A DNA stretch of 64,000 bases, from NCBI GenBank assembly GCA_019054805.1, contig JAHQIY010000006.1:248001-312000 (forward strand), in the 5' to 3' direction. The notes under the pieces are model-generated. The model was not told the DNA's origin, made no database searches, and was given only the letters and a program-made list of their open reading frames with translations. Made by a program: the position numbers and the translations under genes. Below, one piece after another: positions 12,226 through 23,906 of this stretch. The stretch is from Brachionus manjavacas (taxonomy: Eukaryota > Rotifera > Eurotatoria > Ploima > Brachionidae). The number at the start of each line of letters is the position of its first letter. Within the stretch, counting starts at the first letter, position 1.

Positions 12226-12272
12226 ACGAATTTTCGTTATATCCGTGTTCGTTATAACCGTACTTTACTGTA
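12226..12272 (-). repeat. Terminal inverted repeat of a pogo/Tigger-like transposon
   Basis: Read on the minus strand this is TACAGTAAAGTACGG, then TTATAACGAACACGG, then ATATAACGAAAATTCG. The CAGT start next to a TA, followed by repeated TATAACGAA words, is the signature of pogo/Tigger family ends. It would be the right end of an element lying to the left. I did not find the partner terminus, so it is a solo end or the left end has decayed. Confidence 0.5.
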
Positions 12273-13149
12273 CTATTTTTTATAATTCTTCTTTATCTAG
12301 CGATATTATAAATAAACATATATGTTAAATAATAAAAAACTGATTATTTAGCCTTGGAAAATACACCAATGTTTATTTTAATTTAGCGTAATATTTTCGA
12401 AGTATTTCATTTATTTTGTTCGTGGTTTTATTTTTCTGTTTTTGGAGTAAATGTTAAAATATGAATTCTATCATTATTTTTATTTCAAATTAATGCAAAA
12501 ATCAGAAATTTAACAACTAGAAGAATAAATTTATTTTTTTTTAATTTTACAGTATCACAAGCCTTGATGGAAAGCGTTTTTTCTTGAAGTACAGAAGTAA
12601 TTGAAAAAATCAAAAATATGAATAAATAATATAGTTTATTAATTTTTTTTATTTTTAATAAAATCAACTAAAATTTTTCTTCGCTAATTTTGCATTTATT
12701 CTTAATGAAAAATTACACTAATTATGTGTCATTTCTTGTAAAAAAATATTTTTCTCAATAGTACTAGTAATATTGATATCTGCAGTACAGATATTTCTAT
12801 CTACACTAACGCTCAAAGGCGTTTAGCCTAAAGGGCTTTGGCTTTGGCAGACTTTGCTTCTAACCATTCCGAAGACTTCAATGCCAATGACCGCTTTAAA
12901 GCAACTTATTGTTTTACGTATTAATGGCATTGACTGATCCATAATTTATACAGCAATTTGTTTAGGATATATCTCAATGAACCTCTGCGATTTATTTCTC
13001 GAAACAGTCTTATGTCATATGGTCTTCTTAGGTTTTTTACAATACAAGCGAAATTGATACCATTTGATACAATACTTTTTCAAAACCATCTAAAATTTTG
13101 TATATTTGAATCCTTAAACGAGGATTTTCAACACTCATAAGATTTAGGT
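12273..13149. other. AT-rich stretch with a weakly coding-like block
   Basis: The block 12815-12950 is less AT-rich and on the minus strand gives a short frame (ALKRSLALKSSEWLEAKSAK) that resembles no family I can name. The plus-strand frame 12958-13140 precedes the retroposon fragment at 13150 and may be its eroded 5' part. Neither is strong enough to call a gene. Confidence 0.3.
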
Positions 13150-13853
13150 ATTTCAATTTGCCTTCATACGGCGTAATTCTAGTAGAATCAATCAGTTTTG
13201 TACTTTTTCAAGAATTTTAATGGGCAGTGGGACATAATATAAAAATTTGCTACTTAAAAGAGTTTTTGGTGTCAAAAAGTATGCGAGTACTGCACCCTTG
13301 CTAGAGGCCCTAAAGGTGGAAAAAATTGAACAAATTTATTTAAAGCACAAGATATTTTTTCTCAAACAATTAGAAAATAGCAAGATGTGTTATGACTTAT
13401 TAATTTACTTAAAAGAAAAATTATTTTTGGGCAAAAGAATACCTCAATGTGTAAACAATTAGCAAGTTTGGAAAATAAAATACATATAAATGTTACCGAC
13501 CATAAATCGAGTACGTATATTTTGATAATTGAGCACATATTTGCAGAAAAAAATCGCGGTTTGGTTGACTCGGTCAATCTGGTCATGTATAAAATCGAAA
13601 AAGAGTTCGAAAATGGTCAAAATTTTTTTTATTTGTTAAAAATTTTAAACGACTTACTAAAAGTAGATTTCTTTACATAATTAAAATTTTTATTTTTTTT
13701 TTTGATAATTTAAATTTGTGAATTGATTATTTTTATTTTTATTTTCAAATTTTGTAGAATTTGAAGAACTTAACTTAACTTTTTCTTTTTTTCTTTTTTT
13801 TATTTTGCCTATGAGGCTTAAATCAATAAATAATAATAATAATAATAATATAG
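13150..13853 (+). pseudogene. Non-LTR retroelement C-terminus with its 3' tail
   Basis: Plus-strand translation near 13247 reads LLKRVFGVKKYASTAPLLEA followed by LKVEKIEQIYLKHKIFFLKQ. This is the region after the reverse transcriptase core in many non-LTR elements (R-lilGL-k-s....LL-aL-i--i--l). It is out of frame with the following piece (13447-13680). Downstream, 13807-13819 is GCCTATGAGGCTT followed by AAATCAATAAATAATAATAAT, a simple-repeat 3' tail. The same tail motif recurs on the opposite strand at 63311-63385, which supports a dispersed family. The minus-strand relic at 14114 carries a related C-terminal motif (KRALGIKKFSRIRPLLETLH), so the two may belong to one clade in opposite orientation. 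Confidence 0.55.
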
Positions 13854-14113
13854 AAAGAAAAAATATCGAATTCAAAATTATACAAATGAATAAAATGTCT
13901 AATTAATTTTTTTTCAACATTTATCTTCATCAATTAGTAAATTATTTTTTATTTATTTTATTTAAGTTTAAGTTTGAGACAAATTAAAAAATATATATAT
14001 ATGTATAAAAAAAAGAAAAGAGTGGAATACATACACTTAAATGCCTATTTTACAATTGAATAATTATTAAGTTAAGAAATTTAACTCGATAGGCTTTTAC
14101 CATACGGAAAGAG

Positions 14114-14560
14114 TTAGTAGAAATCAACCATCTCTAAGTGTAAGGTTTCTAAAAGAGGTCTAATTCTGGAAAATTTCTTAATTCCCAGTGCTCTTTTAGT
14201 TAATAAATTTTGTCTTATGTCTTGTTCATTTAGTTTATTTTCACTAATATAGACTAAATCTAGATGATATCGAAAAATTGATTGGGAAAATTGTTTAAAA
14301 AGAAAACTGACTAAATTGGGACATGCCGATTTTGATTTACAACCAAGTCCGTATAAAAAGTAAAAACTCCTCTCAACTTTTTTCCATTTTTCTTCAATAA
14401 AATTCCAGATGTAATTACTGTAACCTATCGGGACACCTAAGTATTCTGCATTTTGAGTCTGTGGTATCTCAAATCCATTGAGAATAAATTTATTTATGCT
14501 CAAAGATTTACCTTTTTGAAAGATAATCGCAGCAGGCTTAAACTATTGCCTAAACCTTCT
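14114..14560 (-). pseudogene. Non-LTR reverse transcriptase fragment, thumb and C-terminal region
   Basis: Minus-strand reading runs KPAAIIFQKGKSLSINKFIL, then NGFEIPQTQNAEYLGVPIG, the RT segment that follows the catalytic box (N-sKt--vvFs, then YLGi-id). It ends in KRALGIKKFSRIRPLLETLH. The YLGVPIGYSNYIWNFIEEKW portion is long and uninterrupted (129 codons). The catalytic FADD part is missing upstream, where a different RT relic begins at 14760. It is a truncated copy with no 3' tail that I can see. Confidence 0.65.
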
Positions 14561-14759
14561 AAAAATGCTTCAATATTCTCACTTTTATAATCTTTATTAA
14601 TTTTTGTTCATTTTTAAGCTTAATTAAAACATTAGCTTTTAAATTTCAAGTTTTACTCCAAGTCTCTATTTTTTTCCTATCAATAAAATTTTCTATATTC
14701 TGTATTTCTATATTTTGTAAAAAATTCTACATTTCGTCTTTCCATATTTTGTCCGCCTC

Positions 14760-15395
14760 CCTTTTAATGTTTAAATACGGACTCCAGGTTCTGCATACTC
14801 CAGATGAGGCCTAACTAGTGATGCATAGAGAATTCTTAATGATTCTCAGCTAAAATTCTTAAAGGAATTTCTTATCACACAAAGTATTCGGTTGACTTTC
14901 ATAGCTGCTTCAGTACATTAGGAGATCAAGGTCTCTCTGAAGTTCTAATGGTTCTAATAAGTTCGGAAATTCTGAGAGCCCAATTAATTTCAATCCATCG
15001 GCATCCGAAAACTGAAAGTGCTGAAGCTCTCAAGGAGATCATTGATAAAAATATGAATAGGATTGGACCAAGAACGGATCTTTGTGGTACTCCGCTTGTA
15101 ACTACCTCTCAATTGGATACACCATTACCTAAAAAAACTCTTTGTACCCTCTCAATCAAAAAGGACTCAAGGATTAAAGTTTTGTTATCAATTTCCAATG
15201 ATTAGCTTAATCAAAGACCTTTGAGAAGTTAGTTTACACAATGCCGACATTTTGCCTTTTTCATAATCATTAGTTGCTTTATCAATGAACTTTAATAGAT
15301 TTGTTGTGCATGATCTGTTAGGCAGAAAATCATGCCGTTTATTAGAAATTAATTTGTATTTTAGTAAATAGTTCATTATTTCGTCCCTAAGCATT
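14760..15395 (-). pseudogene. Jockey/CR1-like reverse transcriptase relic, several frameshifts
   Basis: On the minus strand, in order: LISNKRHDFLPNRSCTTNLL (RT fingers), VTSGVPQRSVLGPILF (the G-PQG-VL-PiLF box, with Arg for Gly), ADGLKLIG (degraded F-ADD box), LQRDLDLL, and VRPHLEYAEPGV (the LVRp-LEYa-pvW box, with Trp lost). Each piece lies in a different frame from the next, which is why no long frame is seen. The gene is clearly dead. It differs from the main element at 39-57 kb, which has ISPLLFSIYINDIP here. The plus-strand frame at 14948-15205 is its shadow. Confidence 0.7.
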
Positions 15396-17819
15396 TAGTT
15401 ATTAAAATCTAGTTAGAGGACTATGATTCACTTGTAAAAATTATTATTTTTTCTTTTTTTTTTAATTGAAAATTTAAATAATTATATGTAAAATTTTGTT
15501 GAAGAGATGAACAAAAATCAATTGTGAGCATATTTCTAACTTGAGGTATTGATGATTTGTCATTAAGCACTGCCGTTTGAAAATTTTGACTAAACTTTAA
15601 TCTGAAATCGAATTTTCAAAAAAATTTCGATCAAAAGTATCCTTTGAAAAAAAATTAAATTCAAAAAATTTACCCTAAAAAATTAAATATTTTTGTTAGT
15701 GGCATTTTTTTAAAGCAAACTGTGTTCATTTGAAGATGAGCGAAAATTCAAGTGGAAATACTTTAAAATTCTTCATACTAAAAAAAATGCGTCAATTTCG
15801 GATTTTGATTATTTCTAATTTCTTTAAACCGATTGATGAGTGGGCTTAAAACGGTTTTTTTATCTTTAAAAATAAAATTGATGTGTAATGTCACTGATAA
15901 TTTCTATCATTGTGATTTAATGGATTTTAGTTTCTCAAGATAGTTCAATATTTTGATCGATCATCAAAATTTTGAGCAAAATCTAAAATAACTTTAGAAG
16001 CAGTCTGCTAAAAGTATCCTTTTTTTAGATCTATTTAATTTATAAACATGAAAAAAACAAAGCATTACAACTCATTTTAGATTTGTTTCCAAACTTTGTT
16101 ATGTTCAATTTCATTACTAATTTCATTTTAATTAGACTAACTGAGTAAAAAATCAAAAAGCATCACATCCAGATGAAATTTCCGCACTGGTAAAATTGAA
16201 TCCAACCATTTCCAGTTTCTTATTGATTTTACCAGGTACTATCGATTTTTAAATCATTCACACTTTGTAGAAATTTCAAGTATTCACGAAAATATCTAAC
16301 TCTTGAATATAATACTCATTATTTTTTAAAGAATAAAATTATTTATTTAATTTCTAAAGCAAGTATAAATAAAAGATCAATTTATTTCACTTCCCAGTGA
16401 GTCAGAGTAAGTATAATACTTTTTTGGCCGATGGCTTAATTACTTGTTTACAAAAAAAGTTTTATAAATAAGATATATGTCTCACAATTGACGCTCAGCA
16501 TTAATCAGACATTCTTTTATATCATATTAATTTACTTTGTTAAATAAATGAGCTTGAATTAGTTTCTTTTTAAATTAGAAAAAGATGATAAAAAGTCAGA
16601 TCACAGTTGGAAATGATGCGGGGCCGACTCGGATATGAGTGATCTTAAATCTTATCTTGAAATTGTGACTTAAATTCCAACTTGATTAAAGTAGAATTCT
16701 TGTCATTTTTGTTTTAGACCATCTTTTTTAATTAAGTTCATAATTTGAAGATATAAGGATTTGTGCGTAACAAAAACCTTAATGAACATGACTTTGCTTT
16801 TCATTTTCAAGATTGATCCCGAAGGAAACTTGTCTTCATTTTAGTCTATCTTTTAATTATTGAAAGTTTTTTATTCAATGAAAAAGTTAAGTCTTTATTT
16901 AAACCAAAAAAATACGCAAAATAATTTAAAATTTATTTAAATAAGCAAGAGTTGATTTTTTAAATTTATTCAATAGATGCTAATGTTCGATCAGTCAGGC
17001 CCTCTAATTAGGTTTGCTGAAAGTTGAGGCTTAACTTTGTTCTGTAATCAGCTAATTTTCAACTTCGAGGCATCAAACATAAGCAAAATCTTAAATAAAT
17101 TAAAATAATAATTTAAGCTTCTAAAGAACTATTAATAATTAATTTGTTTTAGAGCATTATACGAATTGCTTGTTTTAAAAGCTTTTGAGATTTTAATTAA
17201 GAATGGTTTTTCGAATAATATAGATAACAGTTTAAAAATTATAATTTAAGAATTGAAATTGAAATACAGTGTTGACATGATCATTGAATTTTTTCTAAGC
17301 AAATTTTCGAAATTTTGAAAAAATTTATAAAACATTAAATTATAAAAAGAAGGATTTTATTGTAATATAAAATAAAAAATTAAAATTTTTTTTTCTGAAT
17401 TTTGTGTTAATTTTAGTCAAAAAATGCAAATTAAAATTAAAGAAGAAAAGGATTCTAAAAAATTTAAAAAAATACCTTAAAAAATGGTTTTTTAAATCCT
17501 TAAATTAATAAGCTCATATATACAAGAGTTAACAGAAAAAGGTTTTGATGAGTTTGGCCTTAAAAACTCAAGATTAATCATTTGTGTTTTTTTATAAAAA
17601 AATTTTATATAATTTTTTTTTTTCAATTTTATGTCTTTAATATGATCAAAATTTTAATGATGGTTTGTTGGTGGTAACCAAATTGACGGTGAAACAATGA
17701 TCAAATTTATTAAAAATTTAAAGGATAAAAATTGTGATTAATGTTTTTAATTAAGTAATCAAAATTTTTATATTTTACTTGTAAATTATTTTATATAATC
17801 AAAAAGTAACGTAAGATAA
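15396..17819. other. AT-rich non-coding stretch
   Basis: No gene, RNA or repeat unit that I can support. A short GC-richer patch near 16610-16650 has no reading frame. Confidence 0.5.
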
Positions 17820-17965
17820 TTTGATTCTGTCGCATTTGAAAAAAATTGACGAAGCTGTCTTTCTGCTAAGAATGTGATCAAAGTGTAGAAGAATTAAATC
17901 AACTGTCTTAGAAACAGTCAACTTAGAATTCCAGCATCTAATGGCAGCCAAAATTATCCTTTTCG
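17820..17965 (+). repeat. Arm of an inverted dispersed repeat (Tc1-like derived)
   Basis: This segment closely matches the reverse complement of 21110-21245, about 3.2 kb away. Shared words include ctgtcgcatttgaaaaaa, gacgaagctgtctttctgct, gagaagaatt-aatcaactgt, and ccagcatctaatg-cagccaa (with differences). In the 21.1-kb copy the same segment is part of a minus-strand transposase relic, so this is a shorter, more decayed member in the opposite direction. The frame here is broken early. Confidence 0.6.
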
Positions 17966-19609
17966 TTTATAAAACAATGAAGAGTAACGATAGAATGATT
18001 TTAAATTTAAAGAACTACAGCGCCATAAAAGGATGACATTTTTAGAATAGTTGGATTTTTTTCTCTGTTTCAAAAGAAGAAAAAGCAGCTATAACTATTT
18101 TTTTTACAACCAAATTTAGATCAAATGACAAAGTTGAAGATCTTCAGCAAATTTAAAAAAAAGTAAATTTTTTTTTGATTTTAAAAAAATTAAGGATAAT
18201 TTGTTATTTTATCATTGAAAAATTATTTTTTTTAGGCTTTAAGTGTTTTAGAATTTTAATTACCAAAGTTAAAATTAATTTACATAAATTTACGTAAAAT
18301 TGGTAAATTTCAATGGTGATGTCGACATTGTAAAAAAAGTTCAGAGCTAAATAAATTAAATTGAACAGAAACAAAATTATTATTTCTTTTTTATTCTATT
18401 TATCTTTTGGATAAATAAATATGAGTGCTAGCAAAAAGTCATTTTTTTAGCAAGCGGAGTTTTACTGTCTTTGGCATTGTCATTTTCTTTAACTGCTTGT
18501 TTTCAAGAGGCTATTTTTAAATTCCCTCAATACTTAAAAAATTAATCAGAAATAAAAGAAAATTCATTAATGAGCTTTTATCAAAAATAAACTACAAGCG
18601 GCTTCGTTTGCTTAAAGATAAATTATTTGAATAACCATTTTGTCCTCAATAGTCTTCTTCAAATAGTAAGATGGGATAAATGTGTTAAACTAATAAAACT
18701 AATTTTCATCATAAAGGTTCGAAAAATATGTTATCTAAAACTAATTTTAATCAAAAATTCAAATCAGAACATTAAATTTTAGTTAAAAAATTTATTTTGG
18801 TCAAAGGGGCTGAATTCAATTAATTATTAATTTGAAAAATGAAAAATGATTAAAATTGTTTACAATAGACTTACCTTTTTTTCTCTAAAAGGATAATGTT
18901 ATTTAAAAAATAAAATAAATTTATTTCATAATAAATCCAAAAAGATTATTCTAAGGAGTAAATAAATTCTTAATAGGATTTCACCCAAAATTTTCTTTGC
19001 AAGCTTCAATTGCTGAAAAGTTTAAAAACAAATTTAGCACTGTTCCGAATGCTAAATTTTCCTAATTTAATAAAAGATTTCGCTACCAAACTGAATGAGC
19101 AAACCAAAAAATCCAGTGACTTTGTCAACCATTAAGTTTTTCAGAACATCTGCACAAAAAGTCTAAATTAGTCATCCTTATCCTTGGTAGCATTTTCTTT
19201 TAGGACTAAATTTAAATTCAAATTCATATTAATAAATTAATTAAATTTATTTTTAATTTAGGGACTTTTTTTTGCAATTGATTTATTTCCTGAGTTTATT
19301 AGAAAGCTAAAGGGAAAAATAAAAAATTTAACAATTTCGGACAAATTTTAATTTTCTTGTTTTAAAAATAGATATCTAAACCTTAATCTGAAAAATCTAA
19401 TATGCTACAGAAAATATTGTTCCAAACTTCGCCGTCTTCATTTTGCCTCATTTTTTAAGTTTTACAATTTTTTTTAATTCAAAAAGAATTATTAAACTAA
19501 CTGGTATTCAAAAAAGGTTGGCGCGAGTTTGTTTTTTATAAAATCTGGTGATTAGTTCATCCAAAACTTCTGAAATTTTAAATATGTACATATTAGACTT
19601 TCATGGTTA
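17966..19609. other. AT-rich non-coding stretch
   Basis: No family resemblance in any frame and no obvious repeat. It fills the space between the two arms of the dispersed inverted repeat together with 19610-20690. Confidence 0.5.
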
Positions 19610-20690
19610 CAAAACACTTTGTATCATATATCTGCTTTGTTTATTCCGGAAATAAACCGCATAACCTTGACCCCATCTAAATAATCTCAATGTCCTCCTA
19701 GTTATTGATATTATTTTAATAAGCATTATATATCATTTGATAATTAATCAAACAAGGATCAAAATGATATATAGATATTTTTTTTATTTTTTTTTTATTA
19801 AATTCGGTCCAAAAGATTTACTCAAAAAACCCTTAAATTTTAACCTTATTTTAAAAGGTGAAAAATTTGGTGTGTTTTTGATTTTGGTCGTATAACTTTT
19901 GAACAGAACAAGATATTTATACCAAATTTTAAACGCTTTTATAAATTTGATTCAACTTTATAAAAAAATAAAAATTATTAAAATTTATTATTTTCTTCAC
20001 TATTTTATCTTTTCTGTTTTATGAAAAATAAATGGTAGTCTTTAGATCAAATATTTTTTATAATGACTTAGTTCAAAGTATAATTTTATGTGCTTAAATT
20101 AGAGCTAATGAGTTGAACTTTTATTTGATATACAATACTTATCACTGTTCCTTTATGTTTTTTTTTATTTCGCAAAGAAAATTATGAAATTATGTTATCT
20201 CCTCTTTTACATGAAATCGGCCTTATTTTAAAAAATTTTGTATTGTATTCCCTACTCATTTTTATTTAAAATCTTTTAAATTTTTTATTTTCTTGAAAAT
20301 GTGAAAACCTTTTTTGAACACCCGTTACATAAAAAATACTATTTATTCAGATTTTTGATTTTTTCAATTACTTCTTTTCCTCCGCAAATTGAAGTTTTAG
20401 ATTAAATTTTAAGATCTAAAAGATCATTTAAAATTTTAAAACTTAATAAATCTAATGATTTTGATAATTTTTAAAAATTAAAAATTAAACATCACTAGAC
20501 AGGCAATGTCTAATAATGGCTCATAATCAAATTAACTTCAAAATGATGGACCACTAATTTATTTAACAAAAACAATCAGTGACTTAAATAATTCAGGTTA
20601 AGTTAATTCAGAAATTTAAATTTAAAACTTTAATATTCATTCATTTAAACTAAAATAATTTTATTTTTCCACTTAAACAAATTATAAGTT
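19610..20690 (+). repeat. Dispersed repeat, copy 1 (order A-B-C)
   Basis: Three consecutive blocks are each found again at 61.1-62.2 kb in the same orientation. They are A (about 19630-19890, starting near ccggaaataaaccgcataac), B (about 19890-20250, with tttagatcaaat and gttcaaagta) and C (about 20370-20690, with aatctaatgattttgataat and gtctaataatgg). The match is clear but imperfect, so the copies are old. No coding potential is evident. It directly adjoins a Tc1-like transposase relic at 20755 and may be part of that element. Confidence 0.6.
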
Positions 20691-20754
20691 TTATAAATTT
20701 TTATAAATTTAAAATTTTTTTCTCCGTAAAAATTTTATTAATTACAGTTTTTGT

Positions 20755-21245
20755 GTGATAGAAAGACGCTATGTCTGGCCACAACTAGTATCCCCCTTCC
20801 GGTTTGGGCTTTTAGATGAAAAGAATCAATAGCTTTTTTATGAATTTATTTAAGTGTGCATGTTGGTTAGCGAGCTCATTATCTCTGAAGAAGATTTTTG
20901 GAAAGCCTTTAAGAGACGCTGATATCCACACAAGGGTTTTTTCTCAAATTTTTTTTTGTTGAGACATTGAGACATAACCATTGATCCATATAGTGCTCAT
21001 GCGGAAAGGTGGAATAGAACTCATCAGGATTCGATCCTTTTCACTTCTTACTCCTTAAATTTAAGATTAAATTTACATTTAAATTTTCAAAAGCCATCAG
21101 AAAAATTTTGGCTGTCATTAGATATTGGAATTCTATGTTGACTGTGTCAAAGACAGTTGATTCAATTCTTCTCCACCTAGATTTTAGTCTAAGCAGAAAG
21201 ACAGCTTCGTCATTTTTTTCAAATGCGACAGATTCACATTATTTT
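20755..21245 (-). pseudogene. Tc1/IS630-like transposase relic
   Basis: Minus-strand reading gives FEKNDEAVFLLRLKSRWRRI and ESTVFDTVNIEFQYLMTAKI, then TLVWISASLKGFPKIFF (family: vWg-IS-kGkt-iff) and finally LWPDIASFYHTKTV (family: FWPDLASsHYak). The order of the last two matches Tc1/IS630 DDE transposases. The frame changes several times and contains stops, so it is dead. The first part is also present at 17820-17965 on the other strand. Confidence 0.5.
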
Positions 21246-21423
21246 ATAAGATCTAAATTTAGACTTACATAATTGTACAAATGACTCGATAAAATACTAT
21301 TTTTATTTAATAGAATATTGTATATTGAAAAATCTTAATAATTTTTTTGTATATAACAAACTGAATTTTTTACTTAATTGAAAAATGGATATTTAACTGC
21401 ATACAATTAGACTCGAAAAAAAC

Positions 21424-22212
21424 TCGTACTCGCCTTACTCGGAAGATTCGAGTTTATACTCGTACCCGTACTCGGCAAACTCGAGTTAAAAATTATGAAT
21501 TTCACTAGTCCAAATTTTTTTTAATAATTTTTATTTTAGTTTATTAGTAAATCAAAATTTAATATCTAATCTATTTGAAAATATCTAATTTTAATAATTT
21601 TTTTTAATTCGCTTTGTTTTCCAATAAAGCCACATATACTAAAGAACCTTTCTATGAAAGCAGCCGACGCTGGAATCGAGAATTAAAGCAACTTGTCTTA
21701 GTCTTGGAAATCTTTCAACATACTCACTCCAAAACGAATTAGTACACTTTCCAGTAACAGTTTGGTCTGCAATAAAATTTAAAAAATCGATTCTTTCTTT
21801 TTTAATCTCTTCTTGCAAACTAAATCTCGCAACTTCTTCATGAGACTCATAATTTTTTGACTTTGTTAGCAAAGCCATTAATGATCTGTTTTCGTTTCTG
21901 GCAGATGATGTAGAAACTTTGATTTTCCTATAAGTGTTAATGTTGATTTATTGGAAAACAAAGCGAAATAAAAAAAATTATTAAAATTAGATATTTTCAA
22001 AAAGATTTGATATTAAATTTTGATTTACTTATAAACTATAATAAAAATTATTAAAAAATATAACAAAAAAAATTTTGACTAGTGAAATTCATAATGTTTA
22101 ACTCGAGTTTTTAGACTTTTTCGAGTTTTTACACGAGTAAATACTCGAGTTTTACGAGTTTGCCGAGTAAGGGTACGAGTATAAATTCGAATTTTCCGAG
22201 TTAGGCGAGTTT
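21424..22212. mobile_element. Fold-back hAT derivative with long terminal inverted repeats
   Basis: The left arm (21424-21626) and right arm (21949-22212) are inverted copies of each other over about 200 bases, with high similarity. Near the outer ends both carry clusters of ACTCG/CGAGT words (subterminal repeats). The right arm has about 55 extra bases of such words. Both inner ends read CGCTTTGTTTTCCAATA or its inverse. The 320-base interior is a piece of hAT transposase. Together this looks like a non-autonomous, fold-back type hAT derivative. I could not fix an 8-bp target duplication. Confidence 0.7.
21639..21948 (-). pseudogene. hAT transposase C-terminal (dimerisation) fragment
   Basis: The minus frame reads FWSEYVERFPRLRQVALILD and SSVGCFHRKVL, matching the hAT C-terminal pattern (yP-L--lA---Ls-p-ss---ER-FS). 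The normally strict SER-FS end is altered to HRKVL. The reading begins right at the right inverted arm and stops just before the left arm. It is the only coding content of the fold-back element and is far shorter than a transposase of this family. Confidence 0.6.
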
Positions 22213-22384
22213 TTGAGAAATTAAGATTTTAATAAATTAAATTTTGATCATTTGATTATGATCATGAATTTCAAGTTGCCGATATTTAATCAAAGTTTAA
22301 TAAGTTATATCTTGAGTTTAATTTTTATTTTCATAACTTAACCTTAATTATCCTTTTCTTTTTATCTTATTTAACTTTTTATTT

Positions 22385-22455
22385 TTTATTTTTTTTTATT
22401 CTATTCTGAAGGAGCATTCGCTCGGTACAGATTTACAAATAAATGAATAAATAAG
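22385..22455 (+). mobile_element. Orphan 3' tail of the GCTCGGTACAGA non-LTR family
   Basis: The sequence tattctgaaggagcattcgc, then TCGGTACAGA, ending ACAAATAAATGAATAAATAAG, matches the 3' ends of the four large retroelement copies at 39-57 kb (tattctgagggagctttagc, TCGGTACAGA, AACAAATAAATAAATAAA). It is preceded by the same T-rich run. No coding sequence of the parent is attached, so this is an extremely 5'-truncated insertion. Confidence 0.75.
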
Positions 22456-23857
22456 TTATATCTTGGGTAAAAACAACCTGTGAAACCAAAAAAATATAAT
22501 TTAAGAATAAGAAAAAAAAAATTAGATAATTAAAGATTATTTTATTTGATTTGAAAAAGATTTTATTTTACCTTTATTTTTATTGTAAAAAAAAACAATT
22601 TTATTCTACCTTTATTTTTATTTGTCCAACTATTTTTCTGATACCTGTTACTCTAATTGTCCATATATTTTTATAATACGAATAAGAAATTAAAAAAAAA
22701 TTTAAATTTTAATTGAGCATAATTTTAAAAACGAATACAATAATTATGAATATTTTTACATAGAATTTTGAATTAAAGTTTAATCTAGTTACAGTGAATA
22801 TTTAAATAAAAAAATAAAAAATTGTTATAAAATATAATTAGAATTTTTTAGAAAAAATAAAAGCTAAAATTATAAGGAAAAAAGAAGAAATTGTAGATTT
22901 TGTATGTTTGTTTAGGCGATTACGGGAGTTTTTAATAATCGATAAGAGTCTAGAAAAACTTATATATTTAATTAATATTGGACAAAGTGGAACTTCAACA
23001 ACTTACGGTGGTAAATTATTCCATTTCTTAATGACTCAAGAAGTTGGTTCTTCGTAAGCAGGTGATGGAATTTTTACCTGAGATTCTTCTTATACACCCT
23101 CTAATTTATTTTCTAACTTGAATTTTTTAAGTGGCTAAACTTAAAATTTTTTTGATTAATTGGATTTATTTAGAAATTTAAAAAAAAATTCTTTTTTCAG
23201 AAATTAATATTTTTGGTTTGAATTGAGAAGTAGGGCAAAAATAACTTTTAGACACCAAATTGAAGATTTTCTATCCCATTAACGATTTATCAGAAAATTG
23301 CCGCATAACTCGAGATATTTTATTAACAAGATAATGAGAAAAAAATTAAATTTTTTATATTATCTTATAAACAAATTGAAAAAGAAATACAAATTTGGAA
23401 CTTTGAAAGAAAGAAGCCTTATGAATTAATTTTGTAGACAAACAAAAAAATTTTCCAATTTTTTTATCAAAATTCAAATTCTTATTTTGTTTTTTTTATT
23501 TAAATTTTTAAATCAGTTTAGTTTTATGTTCGAATTCAAATTGGAATTTCTTTTTATCAGAATATATATTTAATTATCTTAAAACTTTGAAATTTAATTG
23601 AAAAATACAATATTCTATTTTCAACAGTTCTTTTTTAAAAATTTGAAAATCAAAATGTTTGAAGATGATACAACATTAATACAGGCCTTGAAACGGTTTT
23701 GATAAGTTTAATTAATGAATTTTTAGATTTCAATAAAATTGATACCCACTGTTCGAAAATATTTTGTATGATTTTTGCAAATAAAAAAGGTTGTATCCAG
23801 AAAAAACCAAAATTGGCGCAGTAGATATACAAATAAATATTTAAAAAAGAAAATTAT
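22456..23857. other. AT-rich stretch upstream of the GPCR gene
   Basis: No coding resemblance. It probably holds the promoter, a first non-coding exon and the intron of the receptor gene, since an acceptor-like site lies at its right end. No specific promoter element can be pinned down in such AT-rich sequence. The short minus-strand frames at 23650 and 23874 have no features. Confidence 0.4.
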
Positions 23858-23882
23858 TTTTATTTTTCTGATTTTATTCTAG
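23858..23882 (+). other. Likely 3' splice site before the GPCR coding exon
   Basis: A pyrimidine-rich tract with a branch-like CTGAT ends in TTCTAG at 23882, only 20 bases before the receptor ATG. This suggests that the coding exon is preceded by an intron in the 5' untranslated region, although the coding region itself is uninterrupted. Confidence 0.5.
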
Positions 23883-23885
23883 ATA

Positions 23886-23906
23886 ATGATAAAAAGCTCT
23901 AAATGA
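23886..23906 (+). promoter_or_regulatory. Six-codon upstream ORF overlapping the GPCR start as ATGA
   Basis: ATG at 23886 opens six codons (MIKSSK) and stops at TGA 23904-23906, which overlaps the receptor ATG at 23903-23905. If the predicted acceptor at 23882 is used, this ATG is the first in the exon. Such an arrangement would make receptor translation depend on re-initiation or leaky scanning. Confidence 0.45.
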
